Shown: in pieces, positions 23,015-31,709 of the stretch
How the letters are laid out: every line of letters starts with the position of its first letter
Numbering within the stretch: the stretch's first letter is position 1
Assembly: GCA_019313245.1 (NCBI GenBank)
Contig: JAFDBP010000191.1
Coordinates: 1 to 32,246, forward strand
DNA: 32,246 nt
Reading direction: 5' to 3'
DNA from: Deltaproteobacteria bacterium
GTDB lineage: Bacteria; Myxococcota_A; UBA9160; SMWR01
The notes under the pieces: generated by a model
Databases searched by the model: none
What the model saw: the letters and a program-made list of their open reading frames with translations, nothing else
What the model was told of the DNA's origin: nothing
Position numbers and translations under genes: made by a program

Positions 23015-24124
23015 CTAGGCGATCTTCAGGCGCCCGTCGCGATCCTCCCCGATCCGGTCCGCGAACTCGAGTTCGACCAACTCGAGCGCGAGTTCGGCGG
23101 GCTCGCGTCCGAGCCGGCGCGCCAACTCGTCGCGCGAGGCGGGAGCGTCGGCCAGCGCGGCGAGAATCTCTCGGGCGAGCGCCGAGAGATCGCGCGCCCT
23201 CTCCGGCCGGGCGCGCGCCTCCCGGACCAGGCCCAGTTCGCCGCAGATTTCATCCGGACCCAACGCCACATGGGCGCCGTCGCGAATCAACCGGTTGGGG
23301 CCGACGCTCGTCGGCGCCGTGAGCGGGCCCGGCACCGCGAAAACCTCCCGACCCTGATTGGCCGCGTGATTGGCCGTAATCAGCGACCCGCTGCGCTCCC
23401 TGGCTTCCACGATCACGACCGCCGACGACAGACCGCTGATCAGTCGATTCCGCAGCGGAAAATACGGTCGCAGCGGAGGCTCAGCGAGCGGCAACTCGCT
23501 GATGACCGCACCGTTCGCGGCGATCCGCTCGGCGAGCGCGCGGTGTTCGCCGGGGTAGATGCGATCGATGCCGCAGGCCTGGACGGCGATCGTGCGCCCG
23601 CCCGCCTCGAGCGCGCCCCAGTGCGCCTCCGCGTCGATCCCGCGCGCGAGGCCCGACACGATGACGATCCCCTCTCTGGCGAGGTCCGCGGCCAGACTGC
23701 GGGCGATCCGCTTGCCGTAGACCGTCGCCGCGCGCGCACCGACGATCGCGACCGAGATTTCGGACAGCGCGCGAACGTCGCCGCGCACCGCGAGCAGCGC
23801 GGCCGGATCCGAGATGCTCGCGAGGCGCGCCGGATACGCGGCTGAATTCAACGGCACGGCGACGGCACCCGCCCGCGAGAGAGCGGCGATCGCGGCGTCG
23901 CGATCGATCGCGCTCGACAGCCCGCGCGCAGCCAGCGCGCTTGCGGGGTGCGGATGTGCTCGCAGCAGTTCGGCGGCGACTTCGGGCTTGAGCCCGAGCG
24001 CGCGCTGATAGGCCAGCCAGTCCCCGAGCAGAGAGCGAGAAGCGGGATCGGGGTTGGCGGGATCGAGGACGCCGGGCGCAAATTCGGAGGACAAACGAGG
24101 GCTCCCCGGGACCGGGGAGCCCAT
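23015..24124 (-). CDS. dprA: DNA-processing protein DprA
   Basis: ISVAIVGARAATVYGKRIARSLAADLAREGIVIVSGLARGIDAEAHWGALEAGGRTIAVQACGIDRIYPGEHRALAERIAANGAVISELPL, PYFPLRNRLISGLSSAVVIVEARERSGSLITANHAANQGREVFAVPGPL. Start uncertain (ATG 24122-24124 or downstream). Confidence 0.95.
   Translation of the reverse strand: MGSPVPGSPRLSSEFAPGVLDPANPDPASRSLLGDWLAYQRALGLKPEVAAELLRAHPHPASALAARGLSSAIDRDAAIAALSRAGAVAVPLNSAAYPARLASISDPAALLAVRGDVRALSEISVAIVGARAATVYGKRIARSLAADLAREGIVIVSGLARGIDAEAHWGALEAGGRTIAVQACGIDRIYPGEHRALAERIAANGAVISELPLAEPPLRPYFPLRNRLISGLSSAVVIVEARERSGSLITANHAANQGREVFAVPGPLTAPTSVGPNRLIRDGAHVALGPDEICGELGLVREARARPERARDLSALAREILAALADAPASRDELARRLGREPAELALELVELEFADRIGEDRDGRLKIA
24099..24122. terminator. 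Near-perfect GC-rich hairpin between the LysM gene and dprA
   Basis: gggctccccgg-ga-ccggggagccc: 11-nt perfect inverted repeat; minus-strand downstream sequence TCGTTTGTCC is only weakly T-rich. Confidence 0.45.
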
Positions 24125-24188
24125 GCATAGCTCGGGCGGTGCCGCGCGCGCAAATCCGGCGCGGCGCGCCGGGGCTGGCGCCGCCGAA

Positions 24189-25652
24189 TTACTCTGCCGC
24201 GCGCCGGTGTTGCGCCGCGCTCCGTTCGACCGCACCGCGGAAGTGATCGCCCAGCTGGAGTTCGGTTTCCGTGTGCTGGACGAACGCGACCGCCGACTCT
24301 TGTCGCGCGCGCACGACGAGAAGGTTCGCGATGACGCGATCGGGCACGTCGACCCGCGTATCGCGTGCGGGCTCGGGCGCCTCCCAACCGACTCGATAGA
24401 CCTCGAGCGGGCTGCCCACCTCGAGACCGTCGAGTTCTCCCCGATTCAGATAGACGTAGTCGGCCGTGCCCATCAACACGCGACTGGACGGGAAGAAGCT
24501 GATCTGGCCGTCGACGTTCTTCGGGCTGGCCATCACCTCGACGTCGAGGATCGGCTTTTCGCGCGGCATCACGCGATCGCCGAGTTCCATTTCTCCGGCC
24601 GACAACCGAACCACGGCCAGCGAAGCCTCTTCGTCGACCTCCTGGACTTCGACCCAGCCGAGCATGTTGACGTGGTAACCGAGCAGCCGATTGGTGTCGG
24701 GATCGATGACTTTCTCCTGGGTCCGGAACACCGTGAACTGATCACCCACCGACGCGTCCCCTGCGCCGAGGCCGATGTAGACCCGATCGCCCTGGCCGAG
24801 CATCACGCGCTCGGGAACGGCATCGACGATGCTCGCCGCGGCTTCGAGTTGCTCGGCACTGACCAGGCCGGTCGTCTCGCGCGAGCTGATGCGCACGACC
24901 TTCGGCCCGGTCTCTTCTTTGAACAGCGATTGAAAGCTATCCGAGGCGGGGCCGGTCGGTTCTTCTTCCGCGTCGGCCGCGACGGGTTGACCGGCGAGAA
25001 GCCGCTCGGCTTCCTCGGCGCTCACGCGGCGCATCTCATAGGCGCTGATCCAGATGCGATCACCGGGCACGATGAGGTGCGGATTCTCGATCTCGCGATT
25101 GTCGGTCCAGACCGACGGCCACACCCACGGAGTCCCGAGGTAGGCGTCGGAGATATCCCAGAGTGTGTCGCCGGGAACGACCAGGTGGATCCGGCCGGAT
25201 CGGCCCTGCTCGTCGTAACCGATTTTGCCGAGCGCGACTTTCGGGGTCGCCTCGCTGGCCGCATCGGCGACCTCGCCGGCGGATTCGGCGGCGCCATCCG
25301 CGGGCGTTTCCAGATCCGCAATTTCAGCGCCCGCGTCCGAGGACTCTGAGTCGATCGCCTCTTCGGCGTCAGCTGCGACGGCCGAATCGACTTCAGCGGC
25401 CGCCTCGGCCTGCGGCGCCTCGGCGGCGTTTGCCATTTCGGCGCTCTCCTCGGCGTCGGCCAGCGCCTGGTCTGTAGCGGGCGATTCCGCAGCCGGGTCC
25501 GCTGCTGCTGCCGGTTCGGCGTCGACCCGGCTGTCCGCGGTTGCCGCGGCCTCGTCCGCGTTGGGCGTCGAAGTTTCGCTCGCGTACAGGCTCCCCGAAG
25601 CGAGCACTGCCGAAATCAGCACGGCGAAGATCGTGAGCAGTCCGGTTTTCAT
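24189..25652 (-). CDS. Secreted LysM-domain protein with long acidic Ala/Glu/Asp-rich linker
   Basis: Signal peptide-like MKTGLLTIFAVLISAVLASGSLYA; LysM: IHLVVPGDTLWDISDAYLGTPWVWPSVWTDNREIENPHLIVPGDRIWI. Start at Met 25650-25652. Confidence 0.85.
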   Translation of the reverse strand: MKTGLLTIFAVLISAVLASGSLYASETSTPNADEAAATADSRVDAEPAAAADPAAESPATDQALADAEESAEMANAAEAPQAEAAAEVDSAVAADAEEAIDSESSDAGAEIADLETPADGAAESAGEVADAASEATPKVALGKIGYDEQGRSGRIHLVVPGDTLWDISDAYLGTPWVWPSVWTDNREIENPHLIVPGDRIWISAYEMRRVSAEEAERLLAGQPVAADAEEEPTGPASDSFQSLFKEETGPKVVRISSRETTGLVSAEQLEAAASIVDAVPERVMLGQGDRVYIGLGAGDASVGDQFTVFRTQEKVIDPDTNRLLGYHVNMLGWVEVQEVDEEASLAVVRLSAGEMELGDRVMPREKPILDVEVMASPKNVDGQISFFPSSRVLMGTADYVYLNRGELDGLEVGSPLEVYRVGWEAPEPARDTRVDVPDRVIANLLVVRARQESAVAFVQHTETELQLGDHFRGAVERSAAQHRRAAE

Positions 25653-25755
25653 CGCATCCCCTCCAAACGACGACGTCGAATCGCGGGCGACGGCGAGTTG
25701 CTTCCCCGCGGGGGCACTCTCGCGAATCGGCCTTGTGACGCACGTAGACGTGCCC

Positions 25756-25783
25756 GTATCGACCGTGCGGCCGGGATGCTTGA
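25756..25783 (-). promoter_or_regulatory. Candidate promoter motif copy 4 (upstream of LysM gene)
   Basis: Minus strand TCAAGCAT-CCCGGCCGCACG-GTCGATAC (8-12-8). Confidence 0.45.
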
Positions 25784-25809
25784 GGATCGAAGCCGGTGTC
25801 GGGCTGGGA

Positions 25810-28266
25810 TCAGCCGTCGCGCTCGAGGCGAGCCAGCATGCTCCGCACTTCCTCGGCCCAAGCGGGCTCGGGGCGAACCGGTTCCCCGCTGGCCCGCTGC
25901 TCGGCGGCGGCCTTCTCGAGTTCGGCAATCGCTCGCCGCAGGGTCTCTCGAGCCTTTTCGGGGTTGCCGTCCGCCTCGTAGGCCTGGGCGAGATGGTGCA
26001 TGCTGATGCCCGCAACCGCGATGTCACCGTCCGAATTGGCGACGGCTTCTTTCAGGTAACTGATCGCAGCGGAGGGGATCCCGCGCTTGTAGAGCACCCA
26101 GCCGAGCGTGTCCGCCACCGTCGCGGTGTCCGGCAGCGCGGCCTTGGCGTCCTGCGCGAGATCCAGCGCGCGGTCGAGGTTCTCGCCCGATTCGGCGTAG
26201 ATGTAGGCGAGATCGTTCTTCGGATACGCGAGGTCCGGGCCGTACCGGATCGCGTCCTCGTAGCGCTCGATCGCCTTGTCCTGTGCGCCGCCGAACGCGT
26301 AGAGGGTGCCGAGGAAATAGTGCAGGTTGGGATCCTCGGGGCGCGCCTCGATGGCGGCTTCGTAGGTGGTGACCGCCTCGCTGAGCCGGCCGGTCTTCGC
26401 GTAGAGCCGCGCCAGCTGTTCGTAACCGGCCGAATCCGTCGGGTCGAGTTCGATCGCCTTCTGGAAGGCCTTCTCGGCATCCTCGCCGCGGTCGTCCATC
26501 AGCGCGACGAGGCCCGAGAGTGTGCGCAACTTGGCGTTCTCGGGTTCGGATTGCACCGCCTCATCGACGCGAGCCACCGATTCCGCGAACCGATTCTCTT
26601 TTTGATCGAGTCGCACCAGATTGCGCAGGATGTCGTGATGGGTCGGCATCAACTCGTGCGCCGCGGTCAGGTATTTGCGCGCTTCCGCGTCCTTGCCCAT
26701 ACCGAGGTGCACCCGACCGAGCGCGTACAGCACATCCGCGTTGCGCTCCTGCTCGGGGATCGCGTTCAATTCGGCCAGCGCCGCGTCCATTCGGCGCAAG
26801 ATCACCAGACTCTGGGCCAGCAGGATTCGCGTCTGCGTCGATTCGGGCTGCCCGGCCAGGTAACGTCGCCCCTCTTCGACCGCGTACTCGTGCTCGCCCA
26901 GCGAAGCGTGGACCCGAGCCAGCACCCGGCGCGCTTCGAGCAGGCCCGGGTCGATCTCGAGTGCGCGCGCGAGTTCGGTGCGCGCCGCCGGACCCTCACC
27001 CTTGACGGACAGCGCCGTGCCGAGCACGAAGTGCGCCTGGGAATTGTTGGGATCGAGCTCGATCGCCGCTCGCAGACCCTCGATGGCTTCGTCGACCCGC
27101 TGCTGTGCGAGGTCGATCTTCGCCATCACCATCAGCGCACTGGCGCTCGGCGTCCCCTCGTCCAGTACTTCCTTCACCATCTGCTGGCCGCGTTGGACCT
27201 TCTCCTCGTCGCCGTCGCGATAGCCGACGTCGACCAGGATCTCGGCCACGCGAAGCTTCGCGTCCTGCAGATTCGGGTCGATTTCGAGCGCCTTCTCGGC
27301 TGCCGCGAGCGCGCCCGCGACATCTCCCTGCCGGCCCAGATGCCCCGAAAGCGTCAGGTAGGGGACGGGATCGGTGGGATCGATCTCGGTCGCCTCCGCG
27401 ATCAACGCGTCGGCCTTCTCGGTGTCGCCCTGGGCTACGTGAAGGCGCGCGAGCAGGTAGATCAGCGGCACGGGCTGCTCGACGGTCGGGATGACGCGCG
27501 CGAGGTACGCGATGGCTTCGTCGAAGCGCTCGCGCTGAAAGTAGAAACTCGCCACGTTTTGATGGGCGCGAACCTGGTCCTCGCCCTCGGCGACGCGCGT
27601 CGCCTCCAGGAATGCCCGCTCGGTATCCTCGTCGCGGCCGCGGTCCTGCACGTAGAACGCCGCGAGCGACGTGTAGCTGGAAACGCTGGGGTCCATCTCG
27701 ACCAGTTTCAGGAAGTAGGGCTCGGCGGCTTCGCGGTCGCCGTTTCGGGTCAACGCCTGCGCGTAGATCAAGACCGGCGCACTCTCGTCCGGGGTCGCCG
27801 CGATCGCCTGCTCGTATTCTTCGAGCGCCTCGTCGAATCGATCGAGTCGATCGAGGGCCTGTGCGCGGTGGATATGCCCGCGCTTTCCGCCGCGGCTGAG
27901 CAGTTCCTCGGCCTGGGCCAGCGCCTCGTCGGGGTCGCCGGCGAGCAACAGCAGCTGGGAGAGTTGTGCGCGCGCATCCAGATTGTCCGGATCCAGGCGC
28001 ACGGTTTCGCGGAGCTCCCAGAATCCCTCCGGAATCTGCTGGTTGGCCAGATAGCCCTTCGCGAGCCCCCAATGGGCGGCCGCGTTGTTCGGGTCGAGCT
28101 GCAACACGTTCTTGTACTCGATGATCGCCGCCGGGTAATCCCCGGCCTTCTGATAGGCGGAGCCGCGGTTCAAATGCTCTACGGCTTTCTCCTCGTCGTC
28201 CTGGCACGCTCCCAGCGCAAATGAACAAGCTGCGAGAACCAAGATCCGTGTAAGCATGCGTCGCAT
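25810..28266 (-). CDS. TPR-repeat lipoprotein (PrsT-like / PEP-CTERM-system-type TPR protein)
   Basis: ORF 818 aa; lipobox-like LVLAACSFALGAC; NRGSAYQKAGDYPAAIIEYKNVLQLDPNNAAAHWGLAKGYL and many further TPR units. Confidence 0.85.
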   Translation of the reverse strand: MRRMLTRILVLAACSFALGACQDDEEKAVEHLNRGSAYQKAGDYPAAIIEYKNVLQLDPNNAAAHWGLAKGYLANQQIPEGFWELRETVRLDPDNLDARAQLSQLLLLAGDPDEALAQAEELLSRGGKRGHIHRAQALDRLDRFDEALEEYEQAIAATPDESAPVLIYAQALTRNGDREAAEPYFLKLVEMDPSVSSYTSLAAFYVQDRGRDEDTERAFLEATRVAEGEDQVRAHQNVASFYFQRERFDEAIAYLARVIPTVEQPVPLIYLLARLHVAQGDTEKADALIAEATEIDPTDPVPYLTLSGHLGRQGDVAGALAAAEKALEIDPNLQDAKLRVAEILVDVGYRDGDEEKVQRGQQMVKEVLDEGTPSASALMVMAKIDLAQQRVDEAIEGLRAAIELDPNNSQAHFVLGTALSVKGEGPAARTELARALEIDPGLLEARRVLARVHASLGEHEYAVEEGRRYLAGQPESTQTRILLAQSLVILRRMDAALAELNAIPEQERNADVLYALGRVHLGMGKDAEARKYLTAAHELMPTHHDILRNLVRLDQKENRFAESVARVDEAVQSEPENAKLRTLSGLVALMDDRGEDAEKAFQKAIELDPTDSAGYEQLARLYAKTGRLSEAVTTYEAAIEARPEDPNLHYFLGTLYAFGGAQDKAIERYEDAIRYGPDLAYPKNDLAYIYAESGENLDRALDLAQDAKAALPDTATVADTLGWVLYKRGIPSAAISYLKEAVANSDGDIAVAGISMHHLAQAYEADGNPEKARETLRRAIAELEKAAAEQRASGEPVRPEPAWAEEVRSMLARLERDG

Positions 28267-28362
28267 TCGACCACCTCGTGTTGAGTGTGCGTGCCGTTGG
28301 CTACTGCAATCCGTTATGAGACTCTGCCCCGGCGCTTAAGGTTCCGACAAAACGATGAGGAA

Positions 28363-29823
28363 TCAAGGGGTATCGGCATCCGAAGGCGCGCGCCGAGCGG
28401 GTTGCTCGGCCGCGTCCTCCGCGCCTCGATTGCGCCGCCAGGCCGGATGGGTGATTCCCATTCGCTGGATCATGTAATTGAGCGTGCGCCGGCTCACTCC
28501 GATCAGCGCGGCGGCGTCCTTCTGAACGTATCCGGTCCGCTCCAACGCTTCGATGACGAGTTCTCGCTCGACATCTCGTAGTGAGATGCCCTCGGCGGGC
28601 AGCTCGCGGCGCCAACCGCGGTCGTCCCCCGCGCTTCGGCCAACCAGGATCGACAGGTCTTCGGCGTCGATTCGCGGCCCCTCGGCCATCAGAACGGCTC
28701 GTTCGAGCGTGTTGTGCAGTTCTCGAACATTTCCCGGCCAATCGTGACCGCGAATCTTCTCCAGAGCGGCCTCCGTAAATCCGCGCAGCGGATGGCGCAT
28801 CTCGGCCCCGAGCTCACTGAGGAAGTGATGGGCGAGATCCACTAGATCCTCGGGCCGCTCGCGAAGCGGCGGGAGGTGGATCCGGATCACGTTGAGGCGA
28901 AAATAGAGATCTTCGCGAAACAGCCCTTCGGCGATCCGGCTGCCGAGATCCTGATTGGTGGCCGAGATGATGCGGGCATCGGTTCGCAACAGCTGGCTGC
29001 CGCCCAACCGGTGAAACCGCTGCTCCTGAAGCACGCGGAGCAGTTTCGCCTGCGTGGCAATCGACGTATCGCCCACCTCATCGAGGAAGAGCGTGCCGCC
29101 ATTCGCCTGTTCGAAGCGCCCGATGCGCTGGCGGTCGGCGCCGGTAAACGCACCGCGCTCGTGACCGAAGAGTTCGGATTCCAGCAGGGTCTCGGGCAGC
29201 GCGGCGCAGTTCACCTTGACGAGAGGCCCCTCCGCCCGCGGCGAGGCGCGGTGGATCAAGCTCGCGATCAACTCCTTGCCCGTACCCGTCTCGCCGGTGA
29301 TCAAGACGGTGGAGCGCGTCGGCGCGACCCGCTTCGCGAGGTCCAGCGCACTTCGCAGCGCGGGGCTGTCGCCGATGATCCGATCGCTCGCCTGGCGCGC
29401 GGCCTGCTCGGCCCGCAATTCCGTCACTTCGTAGAGTAGCCGCCGGTGGTCGACTCCGCGGGCCACGCGGAGTTCGAGCTGATCGAGGTCCAGCGGTTTC
29501 TGGACGAAATCGAATGCCCCCGATCGCATGGCCTCGACCGCGGTTTCGATCGATCCGTACGCCGTCATCACCAGCACACTCGTTCCGGGATCTCTCTCGC
29601 GTGCGGCGCGCAGCACCGAAATTCCATCACTGCCCGGCAGCCGCAGATCGGTGACGATGACGTCGAAGGCGTCGGACTGTGCGTCAGATATACACTCGAT
29701 CGCGTCGGATCCGCTGCCGACTTCTCGAACCTCTTCCCAGCGTTCGCGAAGTGCGACCGCGATGCCGCGACGGAGCGTATCGTTGTCTTCCACGACGAGG
29801 ATGCGGGCCGAATCCGGGGTCAC
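28363..29823 (-). CDS. Sigma-54-dependent response regulator (NtrC family)
   Basis: REC + AAA+ (GETGTGKELIASLIH, GAFTGADRQRIGRFEQANGGTLFLDEVGD, DWPGNVRELHNTLERAVLM) + Fis-type HTH (ALERTGYVQKDAAALIGVSRRTLNYMIQRMGI). GTG start overlaps HK stop. Confidence 0.95.
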   Translation of the reverse strand: MTPDSARILVVEDNDTLRRGIAVALRERWEEVREVGSGSDAIECISDAQSDAFDVIVTDLRLPGSDGISVLRAARERDPGTSVLVMTAYGSIETAVEAMRSGAFDFVQKPLDLDQLELRVARGVDHRRLLYEVTELRAEQAARQASDRIIGDSPALRSALDLAKRVAPTRSTVLITGETGTGKELIASLIHRASPRAEGPLVKVNCAALPETLLESELFGHERGAFTGADRQRIGRFEQANGGTLFLDEVGDTSIATQAKLLRVLQEQRFHRLGGSQLLRTDARIISATNQDLGSRIAEGLFREDLYFRLNVIRIHLPPLRERPEDLVDLAHHFLSELGAEMRHPLRGFTEAALEKIRGHDWPGNVRELHNTLERAVLMAEGPRIDAEDLSILVGRSAGDDRGWRRELPAEGISLRDVERELVIEALERTGYVQKDAAALIGVSRRTLNYMIQRMGITHPAWRRNRGAEDAAEQPARRAPSDADTP

Positions 29824-30968
29824 GGCTTCTCATCCTCCACCGGAATGCGCACCCGAAACGAGCAACCCGGGCCCGGCCCGGAATCGAGTTCGAGCGTACC
29901 GCCGTGACCCGCGACGATCTTCTGCGCGGTCGCCAGGCCCACTCCGGATCCGCTCTGCTTGGTGGTGAAGAACGGGTAGAAGATCTTCTCCTTCAATTCG
30001 CTCGGAACCCCGGGACCCGTATCCGATACCGTGATGACGACCTCTCGCTGCGCGGCTGCCTCCGACGCCGCTCGGCCATCGACTCCCACGCGAACCAACC
30101 GATCGGCGGGAGCGGCGACGACGCTGGTCAGCCCGAGAACGAGCCGTTTCTCGCCACCCTCGTCATCCCCTTCCATGGCCTCCAGCGCATTCAGGATCAG
30201 ATTGGTGACCACTGCGCGAAGTTGATCGGCGTCGGCGTTCAAGCGGGGAAGCTCTTCGTCGAATGCGCGCTCGATTGCGCCGGAAAACGAGGTGCGCTTG
30301 AGCGCGGTGTCGAGAGATTCGCCGACGAGCACTTCGGGATCGGTGGGTCCGCGCTCGGGGGAAAACGGCCGGACGAACTCCAGACAGGCTTCGACCGTGC
30401 GCGCGAGCGAGCGGGCTTCGCTCTGGAGTTGCGTGACGAGCGAGCGCTCCTCGTCTCGGTCGCTCAGACGCCGCTTCAACAAGCCCGTCACGATCTCCAT
30501 GCCCGCAAGCGGATTGCGGATCTCGTGGGCCATCCCCGCGGCCATCTGACCCAACGCGGCGAGCCGATCGTGAAGCCGCTGCTGCTCGTCCATTCTTTCG
30601 ATGGGCGTCAAATCGCGAAAGATGATCGCCGCGCCGCGAACTTCGCCCTCGGGATTTCTCACCGGCGTCAGCGTGAAACCGATCGTGCTCTCGATCTCAC
30701 CGCGAACGCCTTCCAGCACGAGCTCGGCGCGGGACAGCGCGGCCCGGCCGTCCAGCGTCTCCAGCAGCAGTCGTGCGACCGTAGGCTGGAGGCCGAGCAC
30801 CTCTCGACAGGGCTTGCCGAAGACTTCGCGCGGCTCGCCCTCGGGGCAGCCGAGAATCCGCTGGGCGCCGGGATTCAGCATGACCACGTCGCCCCGGTCG
30901 TCGATCGCGACGACTCCAGAACTCATCGAGGTGAGAATCCACTGCGCGATATCGAGATGGTCTGCCAC
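29820..30968 (-). CDS. PAS-domain sensor histidine kinase, NtrB-like, no obvious transmembrane segment
   Basis: ORF 382 aa; MAAGMAHEIRNPLAGMEIVTGLL (H-box), NLILNALEAME (N-box), VSDTGPGVP, GSGVGLATAQKIVAGHGGTLELDSGPGPGCSFRVRIPV. GTG start. Confidence 0.93.
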   Translation of the reverse strand: MADHLDIAQWILTSMSSGVVAIDDRGDVVMLNPGAQRILGCPEGEPREVFGKPCREVLGLQPTVARLLLETLDGRAALSRAELVLEGVRGEIESTIGFTLTPVRNPEGEVRGAAIIFRDLTPIERMDEQQRLHDRLAALGQMAAGMAHEIRNPLAGMEIVTGLLKRRLSDRDEERSLVTQLQSEARSLARTVEACLEFVRPFSPERGPTDPEVLVGESLDTALKRTSFSGAIERAFDEELPRLNADADQLRAVVTNLILNALEAMEGDDEGGEKRLVLGLTSVVAAPADRLVRVGVDGRAASEAAAQREVVITVSDTGPGVPSELKEKIFYPFFTTKQSGSGVGLATAQKIVAGHGGTLELDSGPGPGCSFRVRIPVEDEKP

Positions 30969-30974
30969 ACCCCG

Positions 30975-31002
30975 TTATCGGCGCGCTTCGGCTGGCGCCT
31001 GA
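30975..31002 (-). promoter_or_regulatory. Candidate promoter motif copy 5 (upstream of HK-RR genes); best match
   Basis: Minus strand TCAGGCGC-CAGCCGAAGCGC-GCCGATAA (8-12-8), lying entirely in the gap between the Crp/Fnr stop (31005) and the HK start (30968). Confidence 0.6.
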
Positions 31003-31004
31003 AT

Positions 31005-31676
31005 TCAATCCGCTGGCGGGACGAGGTAGTGCTTGCCGTCCTGTTCGAGCCAACCGTCCTCCTTGAGGCCCTTGATGGCGCGGGTGACGGTCTCGCGGGA
31101 GGTTCCGATCATGTCGGCGATCTGTTGGTGGGTGAGCACCGGCGTGCGGGGGCGACCCTCGTGGCCCGGTTCTTCGCGAGCGAGGCGCACCAGCAAGCCC
31201 ATCGTGCGTTCCTTGACGCGCTGGAACGAGAGCGAACTCGCCTGCTCGTCGACCTGTCGAAGCCTGCGCGTCAGCTCCTGGATCACCGAAAGGGCGAGGT
31301 CGGGGCTGCGGCTGAGCAGGCGCAGGAAATCGTTGCGCGCGAGTGCCAGGATGCGGACCTTCGACATCGCCTTCACGCTGGCCGAGCGGGGCGCTTCGTC
31401 GAACAGGGACATCTCGCCGAAAAAATCACCCACGTTGAGCAATTCCAGGATCTTCTCGCGCCCATCGCCGGAGAGCTTGGTGACCTTCACGCGCCCTTCG
31501 ACGATGATGTACATGTAGTCGCCGGGCGCGCCCTCTTCGACGATCGTCTTGTTCTTCGGAAAGCTGCGCTCGATCAGAAGCGATGCGATCGACCCGAGAA
31601 CATCCTCCGACACGGCGGAAAACATCGGGATCGCGCGCAGTGACGCAATTGTTTCAGGTTTGTGGGATTGAGCCAT
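31005..31676 (-). CDS. Crp/Fnr-family transcriptional regulator
   Basis: Cyclic-nucleotide-binding-like domain (FPKNKTIVEEGAPGDYMYIIVEGRVKVTKLSGDGREKILELLNVGDFFGEMSLFDEAPRSASVKAM) and HTH (LTHQQIADMIGTSRETVTRAIKGLKEDGWL). Start at Met 31674-31676. Confidence 0.95.
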   Translation of the reverse strand: MAQSHKPETIASLRAIPMFSAVSEDVLGSIASLLIERSFPKNKTIVEEGAPGDYMYIIVEGRVKVTKLSGDGREKILELLNVGDFFGEMSLFDEAPRSASVKAMSKVRILALARNDFLRLLSRSPDLALSVIQELTRRLRQVDEQASSLSFQRVKERTMGLLVRLAREEPGHEGRPRTPVLTHQQIADMIGTSRETVTRAIKGLKEDGWLEQDGKHYLVPPAD

Positions 31677-31709
31677 GGCGACTCCTGTCGACCTCCCCAT
31701 CCGCTGCAC

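Noticed and set aside
25225-28224. 999-aa plus-strand ORF
   Set aside because: Antisense to the TPR and LysM genes. Its Ala/Ser-rich start is the mirror of the acidic Ala-rich linker, and long antisense ORFs are expected at this GC content. No recognisable domain.
28267-28362. Sixth copy of the promoter motif upstream of the TPR gene (TTAAGCGC...TCTCATAA)
   Set aside because: The -35-like half matches, but the -10 half is poor and its spacing is off by about 2 nt; kept out of the motif set. No GG-N10-GC sigma-54 site was found there either.
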